Assembly (NCBI RefSeq): GCF_900114715.1
Contig: NZ_FOTY01000007.1
Span: forward strand, 61,211-125,210
Source of the DNA: Salibacterium qingdaonense
Lineage (GTDB): Bacteria > Bacillota > Bacilli > Bacillales > Marinococcaceae
Direction of reading: 5' to 3'
Length of the DNA: 64,000 nucleotides
Made by a program: the position numbers and the translations under genes. A model generated the notes under the pieces. It worked only from the letters and a program-made list of their open reading frames with translations. It ran no database searches and was not told the origin of the DNA. Positions 1 through 7,128 of the stretch are shown here, one piece after another. Position 1 is the first letter of the stretch, and each line of letters opens with the position of its first letter.

Positions 1-645
1 GGAGAGGATTCCGGCGGCTCGGGGAATGACCCCGCACCGGACGATGACTCCGGCAGCGGCGACCAGGATAGCAGCGACGAGACCGGAGACAATGACGCTC
101 CTTCCGAGTCCGGAGAGGATTCCGGCGGCTCGGAAGACGACTCTCCGCAGCCGGATGATTCCAGCAGCGGCACTCAGGACAATAACAACGGCTCCGACCC
201 GGTCGAGCCTGCTTCCAAACCCGAAGAAGACGCCGGTAACGACGAACAGGATAACGAGGACAAGTCCACGGACAATAATAACGACAATGCCGACGGCTCC
301 GAAAGGGATAAAACACCTTCATCCAAAACAGATGAAAATGATAATAGCAGTAATGAAGACCAAAATCAGGCTGTTTCCGACGAAGAACAATCTTCCAGTA
401 CGGAAGAAGATAAACCTGAAAGCAATGATTCCAACACCCAGACCGAAAGTACAAATGACAAAGACTCTCAACGCTCCCACAGTGATCAAGACACACCGGA
501 TAAAAACGAGACAGAGAACAGCGATTCCGATCAGAACACAGTTACTGAAAAGATAAAAGACACCGAAAATCGCAAACAGGCGGAATCATCCCCTGATGAT
601 TCCAAAACAGCCTCTATAGTACAAGCCTCACGTAAAGGAGTGTAA
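1..645 (+). CDS. Asp/Ser-rich disordered protein, 3' part, in the tapA position
   Basis: Frame 1 is open from the first base to a TAA at 643-645, giving the last 214 residues of a protein that starts before the window. The composition is almost entirely Asp, Ser, Glu, Asn, Gly, Thr and Pro, with no hydrophobic segment and no Cys, so it should be intrinsically disordered and strongly acidic. An exact 22-bp repeat (1-22 and 112-133) encodes the repeated EDSGGS block. The stop lies 2 nt before the sipW start, and the sipW ribosome binding site (AAAGGAG) is inside this gene, so the two are translationally coupled. In Bacillus subtilis the gene before sipW-tasA is tapA, the TasA assembly protein, whose C-terminal part is also disordered. 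Homology to TapA is inference from position only. The only ATG-started ORF here (26-556) is a +2 frame shadow. Confidence 0.8.
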   Translation, partial: GEDSGGSGNDPAPDDDSGSGDQDSSDETGDNDAPSESGEDSGGSEDDSPQPDDSSSGTQDNNNGSDPVEPASKPEEDAGNDEQDNEDKSTDNNNDNADGSERDKTPSSKTDENDNSSNEDQNQAVSDEEQSSSTEEDKPESNDSNTQTESTNDKDSQRSHSDQDTPDKNETENSDSDQNTVTEKIKDTENRKQAESSPDDSKTASIVQASRKGV

Positions 646-647
646 AC

Positions 648-1223
648 ATGAAAAAACTGCTTAGATTTACGAGCAGCACCGTAACCGTTCTATTATTCGC
701 CGCCTTAATCTGCATGATTATTGTAGTAATCTCTTCTAAAGCTTCCGGCGGCAGTCCTTCGGCGATGGGGTACGAAATCAAATCTGTCTTGTCCGGTTCC
801 ATGGAGCCGACATTTCAGACGGGATCCATCATCGCCATCAAGCCGACTGAAGAAAATGGAACAGAATACCAGGACGGGGACATTATAACCTTCCAGCAGG
901 ATCAGGAAACGCTGGTCACCCACCGCATTATCGGTGTTAATGAAACCAATGATCAGATCGTCTATGAAACCAAAGGCGATAACAATGACGCCGCTGACAT
1001 GGATCCTGTACTGGATACCAATGTTGTCGGAGAATACACAGGATTCACTATCCCATATGTTGGATATTTTATAGAATTTGCTAATTCACCTACGGGAGCA
1101 CTTGTGCTTCTTGTCACACCAGGAGTTATTATTTTCCTTTACGGCATCCTGTCCATTTGGCGGGAGCTGAAAAAACTGGAAGCCAAAACAAAATCAGCAT
1201 CTGCTTCAGAACCACCTGATTAA
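648..1223 (+). CDS. sipW: Signal peptidase I, SipW (ER-type)
   Basis: A 191-residue membrane serine peptidase of the ER/SipW subfamily (S26B), which removes signal peptides from exported proteins. One membrane segment spans residues about 11-29. The catalytic serine is Ser51 in the SGSMEP motif. His92 in THRI takes the place of the usual bacterial lysine, which is the mark of the SipW type. A GDNND box (110-114) and a second hydrophobic segment (151-171) follow. In B. subtilis SipW processes TasA and TapA. Here it lies between a disordered acidic protein and two TasA-like proteins, so the same role is likely. The start has AAAGGAG 7 nt upstream. Confidence 0.93.
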   Translation: MKKLLRFTSSTVTVLLFAALICMIIVVISSKASGGSPSAMGYEIKSVLSGSMEPTFQTGSIIAIKPTEENGTEYQDGDIITFQQDQETLVTHRIIGVNETNDQIVYETKGDNNDAADMDPVLDTNVVGEYTGFTIPYVGYFIEFANSPTGALVLLVTPGVIIFLYGILSIWRELKKLEAKTKSASASEPPD

Positions 1224-1287
1224 GATTGTTTTCCTTGTATCCCACAAGGATTCAATATAAAAAACTTACTTACAAGGAGGAATTATC

Positions 1288-1881
1288 ATGGGATTAAAAA
1301 AGAAATTAGGACTTGGGGTATCAACAGCGGCACTGGGACTATCACTCATCGGAGGAGGCACATTCGCCTACTTCAGCGACACAGCAACAGCCAGCGGTAC
1401 ATTTTCAGCGGGTACTGTTGATTTGACTTCAAATCCAGAAAAAGTCATCGATGTTGAAAACCTGAAACCAGGGGACTGGATGGTTCGTTCCTTTGACTTG
1501 GAGAACAACGGCACCATCGACATTGGATCTATCAAACTGAATACCTCCTACTCGGTGAATGATGTCGGGGGCAACAACACCGAAGATTTGGGAGAACACA
1601 TTGAAGTATCTTTCCTATACAACGATGACAAGAAGGACCAAGTCATTTATCAAACTAATTTAGCGGATCTTCAGTCTCAGGACCCTGACGTCATTGAAGG
1701 AAACATCTTCAGTGGTTGGTTAGGTGAAAGGGGTGGTCAACTGGAAGCCGGTACCTCTGACAACCTTGATGTGAAGTTTAAATTTGTTGACAACGGAGAA
1801 GATCAAAATGAATTCCAGGAAGACTCTCTGGAACTCACTTGGGAATTTGAAGCAATGCAGGCAGATGGGGAAGAAAGATAA
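1288..1881 (+). CDS. tasA: TasA/camelysin-family matrix protein 1
   Basis: A 197-residue exported protein of the TasA/CalY (camelysin) family, which forms amyloid-like or fibre structures of the biofilm matrix. A signal peptide with the family pattern (GLGVSTAALGL, then GGGTFAYFSD) ends near residue 28 and should be cut by SipW. The mature part has the TasA-type beta-sandwich signature: FSAGTVDL, a GTIDIG strand and DNGEDQNEFQ near the C-terminus. It is acidic, as expected for an extracellular halophile protein. The ribosome binding site is AAGGAGG before the ATG at 1288. A hairpin terminator follows directly. Which of the two copies corresponds to B. subtilis TasA cannot be told from the sequence. 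Confidence 0.85.
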   Translation: MGLKKKLGLGVSTAALGLSLIGGGTFAYFSDTATASGTFSAGTVDLTSNPEKVIDVENLKPGDWMVRSFDLENNGTIDIGSIKLNTSYSVNDVGGNNTEDLGEHIEVSFLYNDDKKDQVIYQTNLADLQSQDPDVIEGNIFSGWLGERGGQLEAGTSDNLDVKFKFVDNGEDQNEFQEDSLELTWEFEAMQADGEER

Positions 1882-1898
1882 TAATGTCATTGTTTCAT

Positions 1899-1936
1899 AA
1901 GCGGAGTGGAGCTTACCCTCTTCTCCGCTTTTTTAA
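1899..1936 (+). terminator. Hairpin terminator between the two tasA-like genes
   Basis: AAGCGGAG (1899-1906) pairs with CTCCGCTT (1923-1930) and is followed by a T run. It sits inside the operon, so the second gene is read by leak-through or from its own promoter, which would set the ratio of the two matrix proteins. Confidence 0.75.
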
Positions 1937-1961
1937 ATTCAACGTAGAAGGAGGATTAAAA

Positions 1962-2525
1962 ATGAGAGTAAATAAGAGACTTCGACTGGGAATATTCACT
2001 GCAGCATTAGGCCTCTTTCTTATCAGCGGCGGAACATTCGCATTTTTTAATGATACGTCAGCAGCCGGGGAATCTTTTTCATCTGGTACTCTGAATTTAA
2101 GTGCCAACCCTGTAACCAGTGTGGACCTTGATAATATTAAACCGGGCGACAGTTTCACACGCTCTTATACCTTAAAAAATGATGGATCGTTAAATATTGC
2201 CGATGTGCTGATGACAACCGAATACACTGTTGTAGATGCCAAGAATGATAATGGAACGGAAGATTTCGGTGATCATATTGAAGTCTCTATTTCCTGGGAG
2301 AATGAGGATGGATATATTTCTGTGCAGGAAAAGAAACTTTCTGAGGCAACTGCCATGGAACCTAATATTTTAGGAGATAATATTCTTGAAGCAGGGAAAG
2401 AAGATGAAGTGTATGTAACCTTTGAATTCCTGGATAATGGGAAGGACCAAAATATCTTCCAGGGCGACGCGATGGAAATTGAATGGACGTTTGAAGGAAA
2501 GCAGGAAGAGGGGGAAGAAAAATAG
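1962..2525 (+). CDS. TasA/camelysin-family matrix protein 2
   Basis: Second TasA-family protein, 187 residues. The start at 1962 is preferred to an in-frame ATG at 1884, because GAAGGAGG lies 6-7 nt upstream of 1962 and the signal peptide (LGIFTAALGLFLISGG, then TFAFFNDT) begins there. The longer form would also run through the terminator hairpin. The mature part repeats the family pattern: FSSGTLNL, KPGDSFTRS and DNGKDQNIFQ. It is clearly a diverged tandem duplicate of the gene before it. TasA-type subunits often come in pairs (TasA/CalY), so co-assembly into one fibre is plausible. Confidence 0.85.
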   Translation: MRVNKRLRLGIFTAALGLFLISGGTFAFFNDTSAAGESFSSGTLNLSANPVTSVDLDNIKPGDSFTRSYTLKNDGSLNIADVLMTTEYTVVDAKNDNGTEDFGDHIEVSISWENEDGYISVQEKKLSEATAMEPNILGDNILEAGKEDEVYVTFEFLDNGKDQNIFQGDAMEIEWTFEGKQEEGEEK

Positions 2526-2581
2526 AACCCATCAGTCTTAAGGGGGATGGGACAAATAAAGATATGGGTCATTTTAAAAAC

Positions 2582-2633
2582 CCGAACGATGGTCTTCCAT
2601 GCTGCCGGAAGAAGTCACATCGTTCGGTTTTTT
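2582..2633 (+). terminator. Rho-independent terminator of the matrix operon
   Basis: A perfect 10-bp stem (CCGAACGATG at 2582-2591 with CATCGTTCGG at 2618-2627) followed by seven T. Confidence 0.9.
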
Positions 2634-2779
2634 TGTGCAGCAGCATTCTGCCTCCACCACTATCGCTTCATTTGAGCGCTATAGTGACCACATGAATACC
2701 CATTGCGGGCTCTTCCGCCTTTTAAAAAAGAGGGGCATTTTAAGTTAAACTCTTTTCTTTCTCCCGGAAATGAGCATGC

Positions 2780-2785
2780 TATAAT
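2780..2785 (+). promoter_or_regulatory. Candidate -10 box for the M42 peptidase gene
   Basis: A consensus TATAAT lies 30 nt before the likely TTG start. I see no good -35 at the usual distance. Confidence 0.4.
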
Positions 2786-2815
2786 GGAAGAAATGTGAAA
2801 CAAGGAGCGATGCAA

Positions 2816-3880
2816 TTGGATAACTTTTTATACGACCTGCTGCAGACACCTTCACCTTCTGGCATGGAAGCGGATATTCAGAAGAAATGGCTGCAGTATG
2901 TGAAGCCGCACGCGCAAAGCTTACATACCGACGGTGCGGGTAACGCGTACGCCGTCCATCATCCGGATGCCTCTTTTCGTGTGGCTGTGGCGGGGCATTG
3001 TGATGAAATTGGATTTATGGTGAAGGCGATTGATAACAATGGTTATATTTACGTGGAGAAATTGGGAGGAATCAGCCATAAGCCGGCTCTCGGCATGAAA
3101 GTGACGATATTCGGTACACACGGCCGTCTGACCGGGGTTTTCGGTACAAAAGCCGAGCATCACGGCGGGGCCAAAGATGATTTCAGCTTTTCCGATTTAT
3201 TTATCGACTGCGGCGCTTCGTCTAAAGAGGAAGTCGAGGCGTTTATCGAAGCTGGGGATACCGCGGTCTACAAACGCGAGCCGGAAGGACTGTTAAACAA
3301 CCGGATCAGCGGGCGCGGGCTCGACAACCGGACCGGTGCGTTCATCACCGCAGAGGCGTTCCGGCGTCTTGAGAACCGGCTGCAGCCGGATGTCGGCATG
3401 CATGCGGTGAGCACCGTAAACGAAGAAACGAACATGGGCGGGGCTTATTTTGCCGGAGCAGGCATCGCGCCGGATCTTGCTATCGCCGTGGATGTGACGT
3501 TCGCGACCGATTACCCGGGTGCCGTTTCGGAAAAAACAACAGACGTGAAGCTCGGCGGCGGTCCCGTTCTGGCTAAAGGGGCTCCCATTAACCAAAAGGC
3601 AAATGACCTGCTGAAACAGGCAGCCGATGAGTCCGGCATCCCGGTGCAGTATGAACTCACTCCCCGCTCCACGGGAACCGATGCGGATCAGCTCCGTAAA
3701 ACGGCACGCGGCGTTCCTGTGGCGTTGGTTTCGCTTCCGCTCCGGTATATGCACGCGCCGGTTGAAACCGTGAGTCTGGATGACATCGAACAGGCCATTG
3801 AATTGCTCGTCTCGTTTTTCACCCGGCTGCAGGGAAACGAAAACCTTAAGCCCGTCTCTCTCGATGATCTTGAGGATTAG
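2816..3880 (+). CDS. M42 family metallopeptidase (glutamyl aminopeptidase-like)
   Basis: A cytosolic dinuclear-metal aminopeptidase of family M42, which trims peptides from the N-terminus as a large hollow oligomer. The ligand motifs are in order: His in AGHCDEIGFMV, Asp in GRGLDNRTGAF, the Glu pair in NEETNMGGA, Asp in AVDVTFATDYPG, and the terminal His in RYMHAPVET. The start is probably the TTG at 2816 (354 residues), with AAGGAG 8 nt upstream. In-frame GTG at 2795 and ATG at 2810 are too close to, or before, that site. It stands alone with a -10-like TATAAT upstream and is followed by an exporter gene in the same direction. Annotations as endoglucanase or FrvX for this family are historical. 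Confidence 0.9.
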   Translation: MDNFLYDLLQTPSPSGMEADIQKKWLQYVKPHAQSLHTDGAGNAYAVHHPDASFRVAVAGHCDEIGFMVKAIDNNGYIYVEKLGGISHKPALGMKVTIFGTHGRLTGVFGTKAEHHGGAKDDFSFSDLFIDCGASSKEEVEAFIEAGDTAVYKREPEGLLNNRISGRGLDNRTGAFITAEAFRRLENRLQPDVGMHAVSTVNEETNMGGAYFAGAGIAPDLAIAVDVTFATDYPGAVSEKTTDVKLGGGPVLAKGAPINQKANDLLKQAADESGIPVQYELTPRSTGTDADQLRKTARGVPVALVSLPLRYMHAPVETVSLDDIEQAIELLVSFFTRLQGNENLKPVSLDDLED

Positions 3881-3998
3881 GAAAAGCACCTTCCGAATAA
3901 GCCGAATGACGGGATTTCTCTTTCTTTCTCATGTAAGATGAAAGATAGTGTTTTCAACATAGATTTTATTCCTATCTGAAAGGTCGTCTGGTATATTT

Positions 3999-5216
3999 AT
4001 GGAACATTCCGCTTCTTCCGCCCCAACATTATCCAAACTGCGCCGTATATGGATGGCCGTCCTGCTTGGATCGCTGGCTGCTTTCGGCCCGCTGACGATT
4101 GATATGTATCTGCCAAGCTTTCCTTCCATCGCAAATGACCTGGGTACGACCGCGTCATCGGTGCAGTTAAGCTTAACAGCCTGCCTTCTCGGGCTCGCAG
4201 GCGGGCAGCTCGTCATCGGGCCGATCAGTGATATGAAAGGCCGCAAAGCGCCAATGATGATCTCTCTCGGCGTGTATGCGGCCGCTTCGGTTCTGTGTGT
4301 GTTTGCCCCGTCCATCTGGGTTCTCATCGCAGCGCGTTTCCTGCAGGGATTTTCGGCTTCGGCGGGCATTGTCATTTCAAGAGCCGTTGTCCGCGATCTG
4401 TACACCGGCAAAGAACTCACGAAATTTTTTGCCCTGCTGATGCTTGTAAACGGGCTCGCGCCGATCCTTGCACCGCTTGCCGGCGGCATTGTGCTGAACT
4501 GGACATCGTGGCAGGGGATATTTGTCATCCTGAGTGTTATCGGTCTGTTCATGCTCACGACCGTCTTTTTGCTGCTGCCGGAAACCCTGGCGGCTGAAAA
4601 TAAATCCAACAGCGGTATCAAACGTACCATCCAGACGTTCGGCGAATTAATGAAAGAGCGAACGTTTGCCGGGTACGCGCTCGCTCAAGGACTTGTCATG
4701 GCCGGTATTTTCGCTTATGTGTCCGGTACTCCGTTTGTCTATCAAGACATTTACGGCGTGTCCGCCCAGGTGTTCAGTATCCTGTTTGCGATGAACGGGA
4801 TCGGCCTGATTATAGGAAGTCAGTTGACCGGCCGTCTGGCAGGCATTGTGGACGAAAATAAAATACTGAAGACCGGGCTCTTCGTGACCATGGGCGCCAG
4901 TACTTTTCTGCTTCTTATGATTTTACTGCAGGCGCCGCTTATCTTTATCGTCATCCCGATCTTTCTCGTCGTCTCCTGTGTAGGTGTTGTTACCACGACC
5001 TGTTTCTCCCTCGCCATGGAAACCCAGGGTCACCGTGCGGGCAGTGCCTCCGCTCTGCTCGGCCTGCTGCCGTTTCTATTCGGCGCAACCTCCGCTCCGC
5101 TTGTCGGAGTAGCCGGAGAGGGTACAGCCCTGCCGATGGGATTGATTATTTTCATTGCTGACGCTCTGGCACTGAGCTGTTACCTGTTTCTTGTTCGAAA
5201 ACCCGCATCTTCATAA
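3999..5216 (+). CDS. Bcr/CflA family multidrug MFS exporter
   Basis: A 405-residue, 12-helix major facilitator drug:proton antiporter of the Bcr/CflA group. The diagnostic N-terminal pattern is present: GPLTIDMYLPSFP after helix 1, QLSLTACLLGLAGGQL in helix 2, then the DMKGRKAP loop. Family members export bicyclomycin, chloramphenicol or sulfonamides, and some export cysteine or peptides. The substrate cannot be read from the sequence. The ribosome binding site is weak (GAAAGG about 16 nt upstream). The gene converges on the RpiR regulator with only 28 nt between stops, and I see no terminator in that gap. Confidence 0.9.
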   Translation: MEHSASSAPTLSKLRRIWMAVLLGSLAAFGPLTIDMYLPSFPSIANDLGTTASSVQLSLTACLLGLAGGQLVIGPISDMKGRKAPMMISLGVYAAASVLCVFAPSIWVLIAARFLQGFSASAGIVISRAVVRDLYTGKELTKFFALLMLVNGLAPILAPLAGGIVLNWTSWQGIFVILSVIGLFMLTTVFLLLPETLAAENKSNSGIKRTIQTFGELMKERTFAGYALAQGLVMAGIFAYVSGTPFVYQDIYGVSAQVFSILFAMNGIGLIIGSQLTGRLAGIVDENKILKTGLFVTMGASTFLLLMILLQAPLIFIVIPIFLVVSCVGVVTTTCFSLAMETQGHRAGSASALLGLLPFLFGATSAPLVGVAGEGTALPMGLIIFIADALALSCYLFLVRKPASS

Positions 5217-5244
5217 AGCCAATTACCCGCAGATGGCGCAGTTC

Positions 5245-6072
5245 TTACTTCGTAAAAGGATACTTTTTCCTCAACCGATGCAATTCTTCCAAGTGCGCCA
5301 TCGCGGTATCTTCCCTCGTTCTTCCCAGTTCTACAATGACACTTTCAATTAAAGCGACCGGTGCCACCATCGAGTGGAACTCCCACATTTCCCCCCGTTC
5401 GGTGTACAGAACCACATCCGCTCTCGGAATAAACTCAAACACCTGCAGATCTGTAACGAGAATCACCTTCATGCCTTTCTCTTCCGCCTCGTCAAACAGA
5501 GCCCTTGTTTCGGGAAGAGGTTTGGCAAAACCAAAAATGACGATGACGTCTTCTATCTGAAAGTGCATCATATCTTCCAGCAGCTTCTGGCCGCTCTCGG
5601 GCAGCACCTGCACATGAATACCAAACCGGCGAAGACGGAATGAAAACAACGAAGTCAGGGCGGCAGCCGGACCGTAGCCGAACATATACACGACCGACGC
5701 TTTATTCAATAAAGCCACCGTCTCACGGAATTCATTCTCCGACAGCTGCCGGGAGGTCGTTTCGAGATACTCCTTACCCTGCTGAATCATTGACTGCACC
5801 ACTTCGGAAGACTCGGTCTTTTCCAGTACTGTTCCCATTTTATTAGCCGGCGTATCGGCAAAACGCCGCTTCATTTCTTCCCGGAACGATTTAAAGCCTG
5901 CAAATCCAATCTGCCGGAAAAACCGGGACACCGTTGCCATGCTCACCCCTGTCTCCGCGGCTATATCCTCCTGCTTAAGATAGGCGATTTTCGTATCCTG
6001 CTTGTACAAATAATCTGCCACCTTCTGTTGGTTTGCACTTAACGTGGATGAATCAATCTGAAGCCAATCCAA
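5245..6072 (-). CDS. MurR/RpiR family transcriptional regulator (HTH plus SIS)
   Basis: A phosphosugar-type regulator of 275 residues. The N-terminal HTH_6 domain (residues about 1-75) contains the helix-turn-helix around ETGVSMATVSRFFRQIGFAGF. The C-terminal SIS domain (about 110-260) carries the VYMFGYGPAAAL loop typical of sugar-phosphate binding. The start is the TTG at 6072, because AAGGAGGT lies 6-7 nt upstream. An in-frame ATG at 6102 has no such site. It is divergent from the ECF transporter operon, and two TGAAA-N6-TTTCA type inverted repeats lie between them. It is therefore the likely regulator of that operon and of itself. The effector is unknown. Confidence 0.9.
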   Translation of the reverse strand: MDWLQIDSSTLSANQQKVADYLYKQDTKIAYLKQEDIAAETGVSMATVSRFFRQIGFAGFKSFREEMKRRFADTPANKMGTVLEKTESSEVVQSMIQQGKEYLETTSRQLSENEFRETVALLNKASVVYMFGYGPAAALTSLFSFRLRRFGIHVQVLPESGQKLLEDMMHFQIEDVIVIFGFAKPLPETRALFDEAEEKGMKVILVTDLQVFEFIPRADVVLYTERGEMWEFHSMVAPVALIESVIVELGRTREDTAMAHLEELHRLRKKYPFTK

Positions 6073-6114
6073 TGTCCCACCTCCTTTTCTTTTATGATAC
6101 ATTATTTTTCAATA

Positions 6115-6130
6115 TGAAAAAATAATTTCA
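6115..6130. promoter_or_regulatory. Candidate RpiR operator 1
   Basis: The inverted repeat TGAAA-N6-TTTCA sits in the divergent promoter region. It is similar to a second copy 28 bp away and has the general AT-rich form of MurR/RpiR sites. Confidence 0.5.
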
Positions 6131-6142
6131 TTATTTATATTT

Positions 6143-6158
6143 AGAAAAATTAATTTCA
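6143..6158. promoter_or_regulatory. Candidate RpiR operator 2
   Basis: AGAAAAATTAATTTCA has the same GAAA-N6-TTTC core as the site at 6115-6130. The centre-to-centre spacing is 28 bp, close to helical phase. Confidence 0.45.
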
Positions 6159-6238
6159 TTTTAACACTTACTTAATAATCCCTTTATATAAACCTCTTAC
6201 ACTGAATGTATATTCATATTAAAGGAGGTCCTCATTTC

Positions 6239-7126
6239 ATGCCGAATCCGATACCCCATCAAAAAAAGGAACTGAACCAGTCCCAGCAGCTCATGATTTT
6301 TGTGTTATCCATGTCCCTCTTTGGTATCGCCAACATTATTACCGAAATTGTTCCGGAGTTTTCGTTCGGTCCTGTTGAATTTTCCGTCTCTTATTTCGCT
6401 TTCATTCCTCTGGCTATGGTGTTTTTATTCAGCCCGCTTCCGGCAGCACTTGGTGCTCCGCTTGGTGAAATCATTTTCGCCGATCTTCTAATGGGGGATT
6501 TCGGCGGGATTGGTGAACTGGAAGGATTCATTGAATTTGCCCTCGCGTTGTACGTCGCAGGGCTTCTCGTGAAAAATCCAAACAGCCGGAAACAGATTGC
6601 GATCGCTTCTCTGGTCGGTGTTGGTATCGATCAGATGCTGAGCACTGTGGTCGACATCGGAAAAGTCTGGGTGGGCATTGAGGAACTGGAAGCTGTTCCC
6701 GGTGTTCCGGAAAGTATTCTGGTTCTGGAAGGAATCAGTTTCGTCAATGAAATGGTCATTTCCGGTGTCCTTTTCGGTTTAATTCCGGCAATGTGGCTCG
6801 TCCCCCGTCTGCACGGCAAAATAGAACCATTGATGGGCTTTGCGCCGCGCGAAGACGTTTCATTCCGCTCCGCTAAAGAAATCGTCGGCGCCCGTTTTCT
6901 TGTTTTCTCCGTCTTCTTCATTTTTGTCGGTATGATCTCGGAATTCATGGCGGAAATGGATGTGAACTTCGCCGTCTGGCAGCCGGAGTTCATCGAACAG
7001 TTCGGACAGCAGTTCTTATGGGTAGGAGTATCCGCCGCCATTATTGTTCTCATACTTGCGGTTATGGGTATTTCATACCTGAAAAAGTCCAGCAGCAGCG
7101 GAAATCCTTCAAGAAAGGCGCAATGA
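6239..7126 (+). CDS. ECF transporter substrate-binding (S) membrane component
   Basis: A 295-residue integral membrane protein with about six to seven helices, first gene of an ECF (energy-coupling factor) importer operon. S components bind the vitamin, metal or other small substrate. This one is longer than the usual 170-200 residues and has an acidic GDFGGIGELEGFIEF loop near residue 85-100. The start at 6239 has AAAGGAGGT 9 nt upstream, while an ATG at 6206 lies before that site. It overlaps the next gene by ATGA. No sequence feature I recognise identifies the substrate, and no riboswitch is visible in the short leader. The RpiR regulator upstream and the PHP phosphoesterase downstream point to a phosphorylated or sugar-like compound rather than a vitamin (inference). 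Confidence 0.8.
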   Translation: MPNPIPHQKKELNQSQQLMIFVLSMSLFGIANIITEIVPEFSFGPVEFSVSYFAFIPLAMVFLFSPLPAALGAPLGEIIFADLLMGDFGGIGELEGFIEFALALYVAGLLVKNPNSRKQIAIASLVGVGIDQMLSTVVDIGKVWVGIEELEAVPGVPESILVLEGISFVNEMVISGVLFGLIPAMWLVPRLHGKIEPLMGFAPREDVSFRSAKEIVGARFLVFSVFFIFVGMISEFMAEMDVNFAVWQPEFIEQFGQQFLWVGVSAAIIVLILAVMGISYLKKSSSSGNPSRKAQ

Positions 7127-7128
7127 TT

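Noticed and set aside
26-556. ATG-started ORF of 176 residues on the plus strand
   Set aside because: It is the +2 frame of the Asp/Ser-rich gene that is open in frame 1 from base 1 to 645. Its Thr/Arg/Pro/Lys composition is the expected shadow of Asp/Ser codons.
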